Assembly: GCA_033032865.1 (NCBI GenBank)
Contig: JAWHQI010000099.1
Location: forward strand, 2,551,001-2,615,000
From: Dactylorhiza incarnata
Taxonomy: Eukaryota > Streptophyta > Magnoliopsida > Asparagales > Orchidaceae
Reading direction: 5' to 3'
DNA length: 64,000 bases
A model generated the notes under the pieces. The model saw only the letters and a program-made list of their open reading frames with translations, did no database searches and was not told the origin of the DNA. The translations under genes and the position numbers were made by a program. Below are positions 46,240-57,825 of the stretch, piece by piece. The stretch's first letter is position 1. Each line of letters starts with the position of its first letter.

Positions 46240-47300
46240 AACTCCTGGCTCGGCTGAGAGGAACTTCTTCCACATCCTGGAGGTGGTACCCCCCGGACTT
46301 GAGCACTTCGCTTACTATGTAAGGCCCTCCCAGTTGGGCTCTAACTTACCTACATCGGCTCCTCTCCCTGTCGCATCTACCTTCTTCAGGACCAAGTCTC
46401 ATTTCTCGAATTGTTTTATTCTGATATGTTGATCAAAGTACTGGGCCATCCGCCTCTTGACTTCCTCCTGTCGAACAGTAGCGAGGTCTCGGAGCTCTTC
46501 TACCAGGTCCAGGGACAACCTTTGCTCTGCATCATTTTTTACTACCATTCTTCATCTCCGTCTCCCATGGTGATCACCCTGGGGGTTTTTACTTCGAATT
46601 CTATCGGGAGGATAACCTAGGACCCATGAGACAGTTTGAAGGGGGTTTCCCCTGTGGCCGTGTTTGGAGTAGTCCTCAAGGCCTACAGGACCGAGGGCAG
46701 CTGCTCCACCCAATTTCCCCTGAGATTCTCCACTTTCTTCTTCAGTAGGTTGACAATTATCTTGTTCGTTGCCTCCACCTGACCATTACTCCTCAGGTGG
46801 TGGACAAACGCGAACCTGAAGTCTATGACGAGTTGGGTGCAGAAACTAACAAACTCTTTGCTAGCAAATTATGGTCCGTTGTCCGTTACTATGGCAAGCG
46901 GGAGCCCGTGCCTGCAAATTATCTCACCCCATACAAAATTCCTTACCACTTGGGACGTTACCTTGGCCAGCGCTTTCACTTCTACCCACTTGGAGAAATA
47001 ATCTATCATTACCAATAGGAACTTTCGTTGGCCACTGGCTTGCGGGAAGGGACCTACCAGGTCCAAACCCCATATGGCAAAGGGCCACGAAGCTGTGATA
47101 GTCCGGAGCCTTTGAGCTGGGAGAAGTTGGAGTGGAGCATAGAGCTGACACTATGAACACTTTCTTGTGAATTCTGCCGCATGCTTGCTGAGGGTAGGCC
47201 AAAAATAGCCTTGCCTCAACACTCTTCCCTCTAGAGTCCGGCTCCCGGAGTGACAGCCACACTCCCCCGAGTGGATTTCTTCGAGGACTCTCGGGACCTC
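46240..47300 (-). pseudogene. pol: Element M integrase, broken
   Basis: The H2C2 zinc region is at about 47300-47151 (HSGECGCHSG, GYFWPTL, FTRKC). The core follows with MDLVGPFPQASGQRKF and VTDNGP (two catalytic Asp) near 47066-46869. The C-terminal part near 46720-46640 keeps the ALRTTPNTATGETPF pattern typical of Gypsy integrases. Several frame changes and stops (for example near 46866 and 46620) break it. Confidence 0.8.
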
Positions 47301-48437
47301 CCCCTCTGATACACAACGGGCCAGGAGCCCCGAGAGTGTTTTACGATATAGTCCTCCTGCATGTAAGGAATAATAAGCCAGCTTGTACCTAAAGCATCGT
47401 TTATCCATGTTCCCTTCAGGGAACTTTCCCGATACCAGGAAGGTGACGAAGGGATCCATCCACGATGCTCGCTGATCCACCTCCATCAACTCCCCTTCTT
47501 CGATGGAAGGTCGGAAGAGTTCTGATACTGTTCCTCCAGCTCGAGGGCCAAACTTGGCTAGGAGGTCCACCGGGGTGCTTTCCTCCCTCGGCACATGCTT
47601 GATGGTGAAAGTGCAGAATTGACCGATGACATCATTGACCTTCTCCAAGTAGCGTTGGAGGGTTGACTCCTTTGCTTCAAATTCTCCCCCGATCTGGCAT
47701 GCCACCACCATGAAGTCCGTTGAGACCTCCACGTCTTGCAATCCCATCTCCCTGGCCAGCCGCAGGCCCGCTATCACTGCCTCGTACTTGGCCTGGTTGT
47801 TGGTAATTGGAAAATGGATGCTCAATGCCTTCTCAATCTTTGTCCCTTGGGGGCTTATTAGGATGATCCCTCCTCCATAGGAGTGCTTCCCTGACGCACC
47901 ATCCACCAACATCTTCCATGCCACCGGGGGAGGTGATTCATGCTCCCCCACTTCGGTTGCGTAATCCTCCATGAAGTCTGCCACCGCTTGTGCCTTGATT
48001 GACATCCTAGGCACAAATGCGATGTCAAACTCACTCAACTATACATACCATTTTGCTAGCCTCCCCGAATGATCCACCCCTTCCATGAATTTGCGAAGCG
48101 GGTGGTCGGTCACCACTTTGATTGAGTGTGCTTGGATGTATAGCCTGAGCTTCCGAGCCGATACCACCAAAGCGAAAGCCAACTTCTCCAAAATTGGGTA
48201 TCAGAGCTCCGCCTTCCTCAGCACTCGGCTGACGTAGTAGATGGGGAACTGCCTCCTCCCTTCTTCCCAGACCAACACCGAACTTACTGCCTCAGATCCT
48301 ACTCCCAAGTATAGGGATAGATCCTCCCCTTGCCTTGGTCCCTGGAGTAGGGGAGTCTGGGCGAGTTTCCCTTTCAAAGCTTGAAAAGCTTCCACACATT
48401 CCGAGGTCCATTCAAACTTCTTGTTTCCCTGTAGCAC
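47301..48437 (-). pseudogene. pol: Element M RNase H and second (Tat-type) RNase H
   Basis: 48437-48201 is the RT-linked RNase H (FEWTSECVEAFQALK, YYVSRVL). A stop or frame change lies between 48200 and 48040. 48038 onward holds a second RNase H with LVDGASG, NNQAKYEAVIAGL, VSTDFMVVACQ and LLAKFG, so the DEDD residues are visible. Two RNase H domains mark the Tat clade of plant Gypsy elements. Confidence 0.85.
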
Positions 48438-49560
48438 CTTGAAGAAAGGTGCTCACTTCTCACCCGCCTTGGAGAGGAACCTGCTGAGTCTGGCCAATTA
48501 TCCTGTGAGGCACTGAACCTCCTTCGCATTTCTTGGCGACCCCAACTCCAAGATTGCTTTAACCTTATCTGGGTTAGGCTCCACCCCCGCTGGGGTGAGA
48601 AAGTGACCCAGGAACTTTCCCCTGCTAGCCCCGAAGACACACTTCAGGGGGTTGAGTTTCAACTTTGACTTCCGCAAGGTCCCAAAGGTCTCTTCATGGT
48701 CTTGGAGGTGAGACTTGAGGTCCCGACTCTTTATCATGAGGTCATCAACATAGACCTCCAGGTTTCTTCCCTTCTGCTCTCGGAAGACCCTGTCAATCAT
48801 TCGTTGGTACGTGGGCCCTGCATTCTTGATCCCAAAGGGCATCATCTTATAACAATAACACCCATCCACTGTGATGAAGGAGACATATTTGATGTCGGGG
48901 GGGGGGGGGGGGGGGGTGCATTCGGAACTGATGATAACTTGAAAAAGCATCTAAAAAGACATTACAGGGAAACTGACGGCTAAATCAACTAGTGCGTCGA
49001 TTCTAGGCAAGGGGTAGCAATCCTTTGGGCATGATTTATTAAGTAAGGAAAAATCGATACACATCCTCCACTTACCTCCTCCCTTTTTACCATCACCACG
49101 TAGGAGACCCAGCCTGGATACTGGATCTCCGATACAAAACCCGCCTGTAGGAGCTACCCACCTCCTCTCGGATGGGCCCCTCCAGCTTGTCTATCGTGGC
49201 CCTCTTCTTTTGGCGGATGGGGCGGGTTCCTGGGTCAAGATTGAGGAGATGGCAAGCTACATCCGCATCGATCCCGGGCATCTTCGCGGCACTCCAAGGC
49301 GAAGCCATCCACATTTTCCTGGACGCAGGCCAGGATCTGCTTCCGCTCCTCCAGGTTGAGCTCTCCGCTGATGCGGACCTTCTCCACCACCCCGGCCTGG
49401 GTGGTGACCTCGAGCTCCACGACCTCCTCCACGGCTTCCAGCCGGGACTACTCTCCCCAGCCTTCTTCCTTCTACTCATTGCAAGTTGGCACTTCGACCT
49501 TCTCTTCTCCTTCTCCCCCCAGAACCTTCATCACCTCTTCCACCCCTAGCTCCTGGGCCC
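48438..49560 (-). pseudogene. pol: Element M protease end and reverse transcriptase, broken
   Basis: The left-hand frames contain MPGIDADVACHLLNLDPG and IRQKKRA, the classic entry to Gypsy RT, with a shift between two frames at about 49300. RT follows with FITVDGCYCYKMMPFGIKNA and VYVDDLMIKSRDL, so the catalytic YVDD is present near 48740. A run of 20 G on the plus strand (48897-48916) disrupts the RT start. The 5' end is cut at 49560 by element F. Confidence 0.85.
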
Positions 49561-50746
49561 TGTTGAAATTTTGAAGTGAAGTGGAGGAGACTGGGCGGTC
49601 TGATTTTGGGAGACCGCCAAGACCGCGCGGCTTGTTCTTGTGTTTATTCTGCCAGTCTGGCTTTGTCGGGTTGCTCTGGCGGACTGCTGGTTCTGTCGGT
49701 CTATTCCTTGTAGCTGCGGTCTGTTCCTGAGTTGTTCTGCTGGTTGGCCTGTCTTCCTTATTGGAAGACCGGGCGGGTTGTTCTTATATGACCGTCTATC
49801 CGGGCGGTCTGTCCTAGCGATCTGGTGACTTGTCTGAAGTCGGCCAGATGGTTCCTGGTTTGCTCCTGGTGGTCTAAGGAAGGAGTACCTTTGTGACCAC
49901 GCGGCTTGTGCGCGGTCTCGTGTTCGCGCGACCTGTGCGCGATCTTGTCTGCTGATCTGCGTCTTGGTCGGATGATCGTCCAAGAGGTCTGATCGCGCGG
50001 TCGGCCTTATGTGACCGCTGGCGATCTGACGGGTGGTGATTGCATCTCTCCTGTACGGTGACGACATCCGTCTACCCACCTATAAATAGAGGTGCAGGGT
50101 CCGTCATTCCTAACGAGAACTGTAAGAACTGAGCCTGGGTTAATTCGTGCGGTCTCACTTTGAGGTCGGGCGGTCTTGGAAGCGAGCTGACTGTTTGTTA
50201 TGTTCGCAGGTTTGCGATCAGCAGGTTGCGGTCTTCTTCCTTGGTGATTCCCAGCAGCTAGAATAAACAGTTCGGCAGTGGTCTGTCTACGAACTGGTTT
50301 ATGTTCGTTCTTGTGCTGTTCGCAGTGAGCTCAGCGATCAGGCGACCTTCAGCGGTTAGGCGATCTGAGTTGCGGTCTGGCGACAGCTTCAGTTCTTTGT
50401 TCCAATAAGATCCTGTTCGTGCGGTCTAAGGTGCGGTCTTGCAGTGCTGGCAGTCTGTCCAGTTTCTGTTCGTGCGATCTCAGGTCAAGCCGGGCGACTT
50501 CTGGAGTCGAGCGGTCTGTGCGGTCTCAGCTTGTCTAGCCGCCAGATTTGTTTTGGTGTGTTTTGTTCTTCTCGTCTCCGTGATTCTGATGAATCATGTC
50601 TCGCCATGTATGCCTCGCAATGTAAATGAAGATTGTGTTTCAATAAAGATTCTTGTGTTGCTGTGTGGCATTATGGTTGTTTGGCTTTAACTCAGTTGAT
50701 GCAACTCCTGCTTACTCCTAAACGATTCAAATCAAAAATTTTAACA
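49561..50746 (+). repeat. 5' LTR of element F
   Basis: 1186 bp, TGTTGAAATTTT to AAATTTTAACA. U3 carries many GCGGTCT and AGACCGC modules (49590-50010); TATAAATAGA follows at 50081. Related to both K LTRs and to G. Confidence 0.93.
50081..50090 (+). promoter_or_regulatory. TATA box of LTR F
   Basis: TATAAATAGA downstream of the GCGGTCT cluster, aligned with the K and G copies. Confidence 0.65.
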
Positions 50747-50762
50747 TGGTATCAGAGCCAGG
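50747..50762 (+). promoter_or_regulatory. Primer binding site of element F
   Basis: TGGTATCAGAGCCAGG directly next to the LTR; initiator tRNA-Met type. Confidence 0.92.
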
Positions 50763-50835
50763 TTGTTGGAATGGATAAGCAGTGATCAACTTGAGTTTCC
50801 ATCGTCTTTGTGAAGAAGAGACCACATAGATTGCC

Positions 50836-51422
50836 ATGGAAGGCGGATTCGCAAGAGGGCTTGGTATTGAACTCCTTACATCGACTAACAATAAGAAATG
50901 GAGGTCATGTATGGAAAGCTATTTACTTGGCGAGGATCTTTGGGAGATAGTTGGAGGAGAAGACACACAAGAGGTGTTTCTAGCAGGAGAAAATATGGCA
51001 GAGGTGAGACTTTGGAGGAGGACGAATGCTAAGGCAGAGTTCACTCTCAAGAGGGCTATCTCACCGGAGCTGTTTGATCACATCATCGGATGTAAATCTA
51101 CTGCTGAGATTTGGACGTCTTTGGACGGGCTGTTCAATAAGAAGAATGTAGCTCGGCTACAGTTTCTTGAAAATGAGTTGGCGAAGGCCTCTCAAGGTGA
51201 TCTTTCTATTTATACCTTCTTTCTCAAGATGAAGAACCTCACAGCAGAGATTTCTGCTTTGGACCCTGATGAGCCCATCTCGGAGGCAAAACTGAAGAGG
51301 CATATCATCCGCAGGTTGCGGAAGGAGTATCTTGCCTTTGTGACTTCAGTTCAAGGTTGGGTAAATCAACCATCTCTGTTTGAGCTGGAGAACTTACTTG
51401 CTTCGCAAGAAAGTTTGGCAAG
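50836..51422 (+). pseudogene. gag: Element F gag, N-terminal part
   Basis: The ATG at 50836 (MEGGFARGLG) opens a Gag closely similar to that of K, with WRSCMESYLLGEDLWEI and LQFLENELAKAS. It is open to 51422, where E interrupts codons after ESLA. The reading frame resumes after E at 57826. Removing E and one target site copy restores continuity in frame, so gag was intact here when E landed. Confidence 0.9.
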
Positions 51423-53023
51423 TGGTGGCGCAAATCTCACACACCGCTATAGGCGGTAGCTCGACTGCGACACGAAACGGCAGTGTACCGATCGTTCAAG
51501 TAATAAAAATTGGGAATAAATCCCCGAGTGTCGGTCTCTTGAGGAACACAGTAAGGTGGAGTTAAATGTCGAGGAAGGACTTGAGATTGAAGTCCTTAAC
51601 GTCGGATGGAATGCGGAAACGGGGTGATTGGGCTTTTGGAAAATAAAATAAAAGCTATCAACTACTCCTATGCAATGCCGCTATGCAAAGCTTCGCTTGG
51701 CGGGATGGAGACTAGGCAGGCCTTGAGCGCGCTGCGTCGCAAGGGCGGATGGACGAGAAGGCTAATGGAATCGAACTATGCAGGCCTTGAGCGCGCTGCT
51801 TCGATAGGCGAATGGATTACGGGCCGCGATGCCACGCTTCGGTAGGCGAATGGGCGAGTAGGCTAGTGGAATGAGGGTCGCAAGCACCTCTTCGACAAGC
51901 ACGCCACTAGCAATTGCTAGTGCGGCACCGGACAACCAACAAACCACACCACAAGGCGCACCTCAATAATATAAACAAAAATACTCAATCACATAGACAT
52001 AATCAAGTAAAAATGCTGTTTAATCAAAATACACTTCATCATAATGTTAGATCTAGTTGCAAATACATCAATAAAAGGAGAACAAGGCAAGAAATCGACC
52101 GAATCCGAAGGCTCGTTGAAGATTCACGGTTGGAATCGCCGGGTTGTCAATCCGCGTCCAATGCTCGGTCCACAACTACGTCCGGGGTAGAGAGAGCTGT
52201 CACGACTCTCCAATGGACCCGTCTTCTTCGTGTCACGATCCGGTGGAGGTTGCCAACTTCCTCTTGCTCGATGGAGATAGCGGCTAGGTCTTCCTTTGGA
52301 GCTCTTGGATGAAGGAGGAGGCCGAGAGGAAACTCCGGCTCAAGATAGGCGTGAAGAGCAAGCCCGGAGCACCTCTAGATGGTGGGCGACGGTGGAGGGG
52401 CGAAACTGGGCGGAATCGGGCGGAAAACGGCGGCTGGAAGCGAGATGATGACCTAAAATCGCGAGCAGGGAATTTATAGGCGCTGGAATTAAACAGTGCG
52501 CACGGTCAGTGGCGCACGACCAGTGGTCGTGCGCACTGGAATCCTGTGATCGTGCGCTCTGCCTGGACAGAACCTGCAAAGACAGAAATTACAAAATAAC
52601 ATGTTCGCACGACCAGTGGCGCACGACCGGTGGTCGTGCGCGCTGGAGTTGATGATCGTGCGCACTGCACCAAACGGAACTTATGAAAAAAGCGTTAAGT
52701 GCACACGATCAGTGGCGCACGACCAGTGGTCGTGCGCAATAGAACCAGTGATCGTGCGCAGTGTTCCTGTGCAGAATTGCACCGGAAACACCTGCACGAC
52801 TCCTGTTCTAGCGTACAACCACAAATCCGGCCACTAAAAGTGGCACCGAACAATGCATGAAAACTACTAATGAAAATCAACATGAAATCGCACCAAAATG
52901 GGCCAAAAGGTGCACCTAGCATGGGATATCAAATATGAACTAAAACAGGGCTAAAGTGCAGTGAAATGACTAACTAAACGGCCCAGATGAGTCCATAAAA
53001 GTGTATATGATGAGGACTCATCA
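51423..53023 (-). repeat. 3' LTR of element E
   Basis: 1601 bp. On the minus strand it runs from TGATGAGTCC to GCGCCACCA. Identical to the 5' LTR except near 52077 and 52676. U3 has the GCACGACCANTGGTCGTGC palindromes (52500-52770). The TATA box on the minus strand lies near 52470. ORFs in it are by-products. Confidence 0.97.
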
Positions 53024-53040
53024 CACCCCCAGACTTAACT
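53024..53040 (-). promoter_or_regulatory. Polypurine tract of element E
   Basis: The minus strand reads AAGTCTGGGGGTG next to the 3' LTR. Two further AAGTCTGGGGG copies lie inside the element, near 53550 and 54440. Confidence 0.75.
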
Positions 53041-54753
53041 GTTTGCGCGTCCCGAGCAAACAAATTCTAAGCGAACGGGGAAAGAAAAGTAGATGGCTTA
53101 AAACTACAATATAGAGTAACATGCGAAGTCGCATGCTCACGTGCATAAGAAAAGTAGTAGAGAAGATTTCTGATTATATAAACAGTCTATATATTTCTAA
53201 AAGAGTAAAAACATATTACAACTACTCAAAATGGTGAACAACGGTGAATCATTCGGTCGTGCATACGGAGAAAGTAAACTGAACGCTGAGACGAGCATTG
53301 CTCAAGATCGGGATGCGGGAAAAACTCCACTGAAATCCATCAGTGTCGGTGACCATAAGCTTGCCCGGTCACATTCTCTCCACGGCACTGGTTTGACTCA
53401 AATGCGTGAATCAATAGGACTTTAGGTTTTAAATGGGGCTTGGGTTTAGGTGAGGATAAGCAAAGATAAAAGCGACGGCTCAAGCACTAAACCCAAATGA
53501 GCTAATGCAGGAAACTATCCTCATTCGCCACACAAACACGCGGGTACACAACACCCCCAGACTTGGACTTAACAGCATGGGTGCGTGCACCGCCTACTCC
53601 CAAACATATATTTTTACACAGATTTTTCATTAAAGCTCAACTCCTTTTTCGTTTCTTTTTACTTCTTTTCTTTTTCCCATTTTTTTTCTTTTCTTTTCTT
53701 TTCAAAACATTTTCAGCAAATTTATCAATGTTGCACATCCACATATTCACAAAAGTATCACAACATCAACACCCCAACCCATGAAAATAATAAACAGCTA
53801 AAGCTCAGATTTGGGCGTGCGACTAGGATTGGCTTTTAGGCTTTGGTGAAATGAAAGTGGGGCTGAATCAAAGAACGGGTAGGCACAACTGGGCTAGCGA
53901 GGATAAAGCGGTAGGGATAGGCACAAAGGCTCAACCGGGCCAAAATGATGGCCTAAATCACATTCACACAATTGACTAACCGTATACCCATGCTTCAAGA
54001 ATCGCTTGGGGCAAGTTCTAGCCACCGAGAAAGATTCTCCTTTCTCCCGACTCAAGCAATACGATTCTAGCGATCGTTCACACACATCCCTATGCCACCG
54101 TTTGATTCACACCGGATTCACCATTTGAGTAGAGTAAACAACATTTACACTAATAGAAAAATATAAAACCATAAGCATAAAAAGAAGTCTAATCTACACA
54201 AATTTCTATGCAACCGAGCACTCGACTAGGAGCACTACTAGAGTCAACATTTTACTCTGCTACATAATTCTAAACCATCACCTAGATTTTCCCAAATAAG
54301 CGGAAGAATTAAATTCACAGCAGAGCGAACAAACAGATGAGTACGCGCTCAAGCGGGTGTTGTGGTGTATGCAATAATAAAAATACACTTCTGATATGCA
54401 AAAACGTGTACACGTGTAGTGAACACTCGGTACACTCCCCCCCAGACTTAAACTAAACAATATGCGCAAAATGCAGCTATGAAATTCAGAATAATGCTAG
54501 GGAAAGAGGGTACCCAGTGCTCAGAAATGAGCACACCAGAAGATTGGCGTGAAAACCTGGACTAAGCTGCAGCGTCCGTCATCCAGAAAAGATACCTGCA
54601 GGGGTCAGCTCCGCAAAAACAGAAGAAAATAGAAAACTGAAAAGAAAATACTACTAACTAAACATGATTAGATAAAAATAGAAATGCAGAAAAGGAAGAT
54701 AACTACTGGGGTTATTGTCATCCCAGCACGACTTATTTGGCATTTGTACAGTT
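53041..54753 (-). other. Element E 3' non-coding region
   Basis: Non-coding sequence between the ORF and the 3' LTR. It carries two internal polypurine-like tracts and a long AG/TC-rich stretch (53640-53705). Homologous to D 19457-20540. I see no gene. Confidence 0.7.
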
Positions 54754-55995
54754 CTAGCTAATGGGCCTATGAAAAGAAAAGTGGACAGGTAACTGTTCTA
54801 ATATGCGTGTCGGTAGCTGGTACCGATACGGAGATAGAGCAGTCACCCCTCTACCTACATATAAATAAAACCTGCCCATCACAGGTAGAGGGAAAAGAAA
54901 GTAAGAAGAGGAGGAGGCCTGGTCCTCACTCATCTTACCAAAAATATCCTTGCCCAGCAAGGTATCGTCTGTGGCAGGTCCGCAGGAGGAGAAGGCAATG
55001 AGTGGAGCTTCCTCAACGGAGGGGGAATAAACCTCCTCACATGAGAGGATACTCTCATCATTGACTTGAGCAAAAAGCTCCAAGTCCTCCTGGGATACCT
55101 GTGAAGACTCAACCTGCACAGGCTCGGATGAAGAGAGGGGATCAAGAAATAAACAAGATGAAGAACATGAATAATCAAAAATCGGGGGAGTGGTCCCGGT
55201 CTCACTCCCATTAGGCTGGGGAAGTAAAATAATGTTTGCATCGTCATCAATGCTACAAGATTCGGCGGGATCAACGGTGGCCAAGCTTAGGATTTGGACT
55301 TCCTCCACCGGTGCTGAGGAAAACTCCTCTTCACCTAGAAGGTTGTCCTCCTCCATAGGAGTAGGCACAATACTAAGATCAACCGCCTCCTCTTGCGACA
55401 CATCATCAACAATGTCGTCAGAGACGAGTGTAGTATGCACAACAGGGAGAGGAATAGTGCTCGGATAAAAGTCGAGCACCGATTCCTCACGAAGAATCGA
55501 ATCCACTAGAGGTGGTGGATGCACTGGGAGAATGGGCTCAGCAATGTCGGTGCCCAGATCATCCACACATCCGGTGACCGTATCCATGCCATACCCTTCA
55601 AGATGTGAAGGTGGCAAAGACACAAAACCGGATGTTGAAGGTGTGCCGCCAGAGTTAGGATTCGGGACGATCCGGATATCCGGCTCGTCATCCTCATCCA
55701 ATTGGCGACGAAAAGCAGCACAATCCTTCAGGGCATGATCTGTGCTCCGACAAAACTGGCACTGCCTAGCAGGCTTCTTTGGCACAGCGGGTGCTGAAGC
55801 CGAAAAGAAGTAAGACGGTAATGGCTCAGCAGAGTAGCCATAAGACTTACGCGCACCATATGGAGTATCAGACGGAGTCGATGCTCTATATGCTGGGCGA
55901 GAAGAATTATGCCTACTATTCTCCGTAGGGCATTCATCACTAGAGTGGGAGGTAGCTCCACACCAACGGCAACGGATATTCAGATGTGCCCACAT
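54754..55995 (-). CDS. Zinc-knuckle protein of element E (413 aa)
   Basis: The start is the ATG at 55995 (MWAHLN), matched in D; an upstream in-frame ATG at 56064 is not conserved. Two intact CCHC knuckles lie near the N-terminus: CRWCGATSHSSDEC (residues 9-22) and CQFCRSTDHALKDC (about 79-92). The remaining 300 residues are acidic and Ser/Pro-rich. Length equals that of D without a gap, and about 60 of 413 residues differ. Uninterrupted ORF in a very young insertion, so it may be expressed. The protein may bind RNA or DNA, but its role is inference. Confidence 0.75.
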   Translation of the reverse strand: MWAHLNIRCRWCGATSHSSDECPTENSRHNSSRPAYRASTPSDTPYGARKSYGYSAEPLPSYFFSASAPAVPKKPARQCQFCRSTDHALKDCAAFRRQLDEDDEPDIRIVPNPNSGGTPSTSGFVSLPPSHLEGYGMDTVTGCVDDLGTDIAEPILPVHPPPLVDSILREESVLDFYPSTIPLPVVHTTLVSDDIVDDVSQEEAVDLSIVPTPMEEDNLLGEEEFSSAPVEEVQILSLATVDPAESCSIDDDANIILLPQPNGSETGTTPPIFDYSCSSSCLFLDPLSSSEPVQVESSQVSQEDLELFAQVNDESILSCEEVYSPSVEEAPLIAFSSCGPATDDTLLGKDIFGKMSEDQASSSSYFLFPLPVMGRFYLYVGRGVTALSPYRYQLPTRILEQLPVHFSFHRPIS

Positions 55996-56195
55996 AGTGT
56001 AAAGATAATCCGATTCAAAAATAAAAAAGCTATTGTGCAAAATACTACACCAAACAAAAATCACTAGAGCAACCTAATACGAAACAAGAAAATGGAATAA
56101 CAAGAACAGAAATAAAATAAAATTAAAATGCAATTTACAAATGAAAGGGCTTCTCTCTCAGATTCTCCCTCTCCAGAAAACTCACACGACTGTGT

Positions 56196-56213
56196 TCCCC
56201 GGCAACGGCGCCA
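56196..56213 (-). promoter_or_regulatory. Primer binding site of element E (tRNA-Asp)
   Basis: TGGCGCCGTTGCCGGGGA on the minus strand, six bases from the LTR, identical to the D site. Confidence 0.82.
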
Positions 56214-56219
56214 AAAACT

Positions 56220-57820
56220 TGGTGGCGCAAATCTCACACACCGCTATAGGCGGTAGCTCGACTGCGACACGAAACGGCAGTGTACCGATCGTTCAAGTAA
56301 TAAAAATTGGGAATAAATCCCCGAGTGTCGGTCTCTTGAGGAACACAGTAAGGTGGAGTTAAATGTCGAGGAAGGACTTGAGATTGAAGTCCTTAACGTC
56401 GGATGGAATGCGGAAACGGGGTGATTGGGCTTTTGGAAAATAAAATAAAAGCTATCAACTACTCCTATGCAATGCCGCTATGCAAAGCTTCGCTTGGCGG
56501 GATGGAGACTAGGCAGGCCTTGAGCGCGCTGCGTCGCAAGGGCGGATGGACGAGAAGGCTAATGGAATCGAACTATGCAGGCCTTGAGCGCGCTGCTTCG
56601 ATAGGCGAATGGATTACGGGCCGCGATGCCACGCTTCGGTAGGCGAATGGGCGAGTAGGCTAGTGGAATGAGGGTCGCAAGCACCTCTTCGACAAGCACG
56701 CCACTAGCAATTGCTAGTGCGGCACCGGACAACCAACAAACCACACCACAAGGCGCACCTCAATAATATAAACAAAAATACTCAATCACATAGACATAAT
56801 CAAGTAAAAATGCTGTTTAATCAAAATACACTTCATCATAATGTTAGATCTAGTTGCAAATACATCAATAAAAGGAAAACAAGGCAAGAAATCGACCGAA
56901 TCCGAAGGCTCGTTGAAGATTCACGGTTGGAATCGCCGGGTTGTCAATCCGCGTCCAATGCTCGGTCCACAACTACGTCCGGGGTAGAGAGAGCTGTCAC
57001 GACTCTCCAATGGACCCGTCTTCTTCGTGTCACGATCCGGTGGAGGTTGCCAACTTCCTCTTGCTCGATGGAGATAGCGGCTAGGTCTTCCTTTGGAGCT
57101 CTTGGATGAAGGAGGAGGCCGAGAGGAAACTCCGGCTCAAGATAGGCGTGAAGAGCAAGCCCGGAGCACCTCTAGATGGTGGGCGACGGTGGAGGGGCGA
57201 AACTGGGCGGAATCGGGCGGAAAACGGCGGCTGGAAGCGAGATGATGACCTAAAATCGCGAGCAGGGAATTTATAGGCGCTGGAATTAAACAGTGCGCAC
57301 GGTCAGTGGCGCACGACCAGTGGTCGTGCGCACTGGAATCCTGTGATCGTGCGCTCTGCCTGGACAGAACCTGCAAAGACAGAAATTACAAAATAACATG
57401 TTCGCACGACCAGTGGCGCACGACCGGTGGTCGTGCGCGCTGGAGTTGATGATCGTGCGCACTGCACCAAACAGAACTTATGAAAAAAGCGTTAAGTGCA
57501 CACGATCAGTGGCGCACGACCAGTGGTCGTGCGCAATAGAACCAGTGATCGTGCGCAGTGTTCCTGTGCAGAATTGCACCGGAAACACCTGCACGACTCC
57601 TGTTCTAGCGTACAACCACAAATCCGGCCACTAAAAGTGGCACCGAACAATGCATGAAAACTACTAATGAAAATCAACATGAAATCGCACCAAAATGGGC
57701 CAAAAGGTGCACCTAGCATGGGATATCAAATATGAACTAAAACAGGGCTAAAGTGCAGTGAAATGACTAACTAAACGGCCCAGATGAGTCCATAAAAGTG
57801 TATATGATGAGGACTCATCA
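56220..57820 (-). repeat. 5' LTR of element E
   Basis: 1601 bp, offset by exactly 4797 bp from the 3' copy. U3 palindromes lie at about 57295-57565. The TATA box is at about 57266-57277 on the minus strand. Confidence 0.97.
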
Positions 57821-57825
57821 GCAAG

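Larger units (their letters stand above)
22335..49560 (-). mobile_element. Element M: Tat-like Gypsy retrotransposon with antisense gene, interrupted by K
   Basis: Sequence left of K (22335-24578) and right of K (43364-49560) joins at the K target site CCCCC. On the minus strand, 49560 to 46240 encodes a Gypsy pol with two RNase H domains and integrase. It is followed by a 95-bp tandem array and by a spliced gene in the opposite direction. An antisense gene between pol and the 3' LTR, tandem repeats in the 3' UTR, and a dual RNase H are all known in the Tat lineage. Neither LTR is identified, so treating pol and the antisense gene as one element is inference. Confidence 0.6.
51423..57820 (-). 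mobile_element. Element E: complete non-autonomous LTR element primed by tRNA-Asp
   Basis: 6398 bp with LTRs 56220-57820 (5') and 51423-53023 (3'). The target site GCAAG is duplicated at 51418-51422 and 57821-57825. Internal length is 3.2 kb with one ORF. The two 1601-bp LTRs differ at two positions that I could find, so the insertion is very recent. The layout (LTRs, one Gag-like ORF, no pol) matches the TR-GAG type of non-autonomous element. The PBS and polypurine motifs are Gypsy-like. Confidence 0.97.

Noticed and set aside
53563..53839. Phe-rich ORFs that resemble membrane proteins
   Set aside because: They come from a TTTC-rich stretch in the non-coding 3' region of E.
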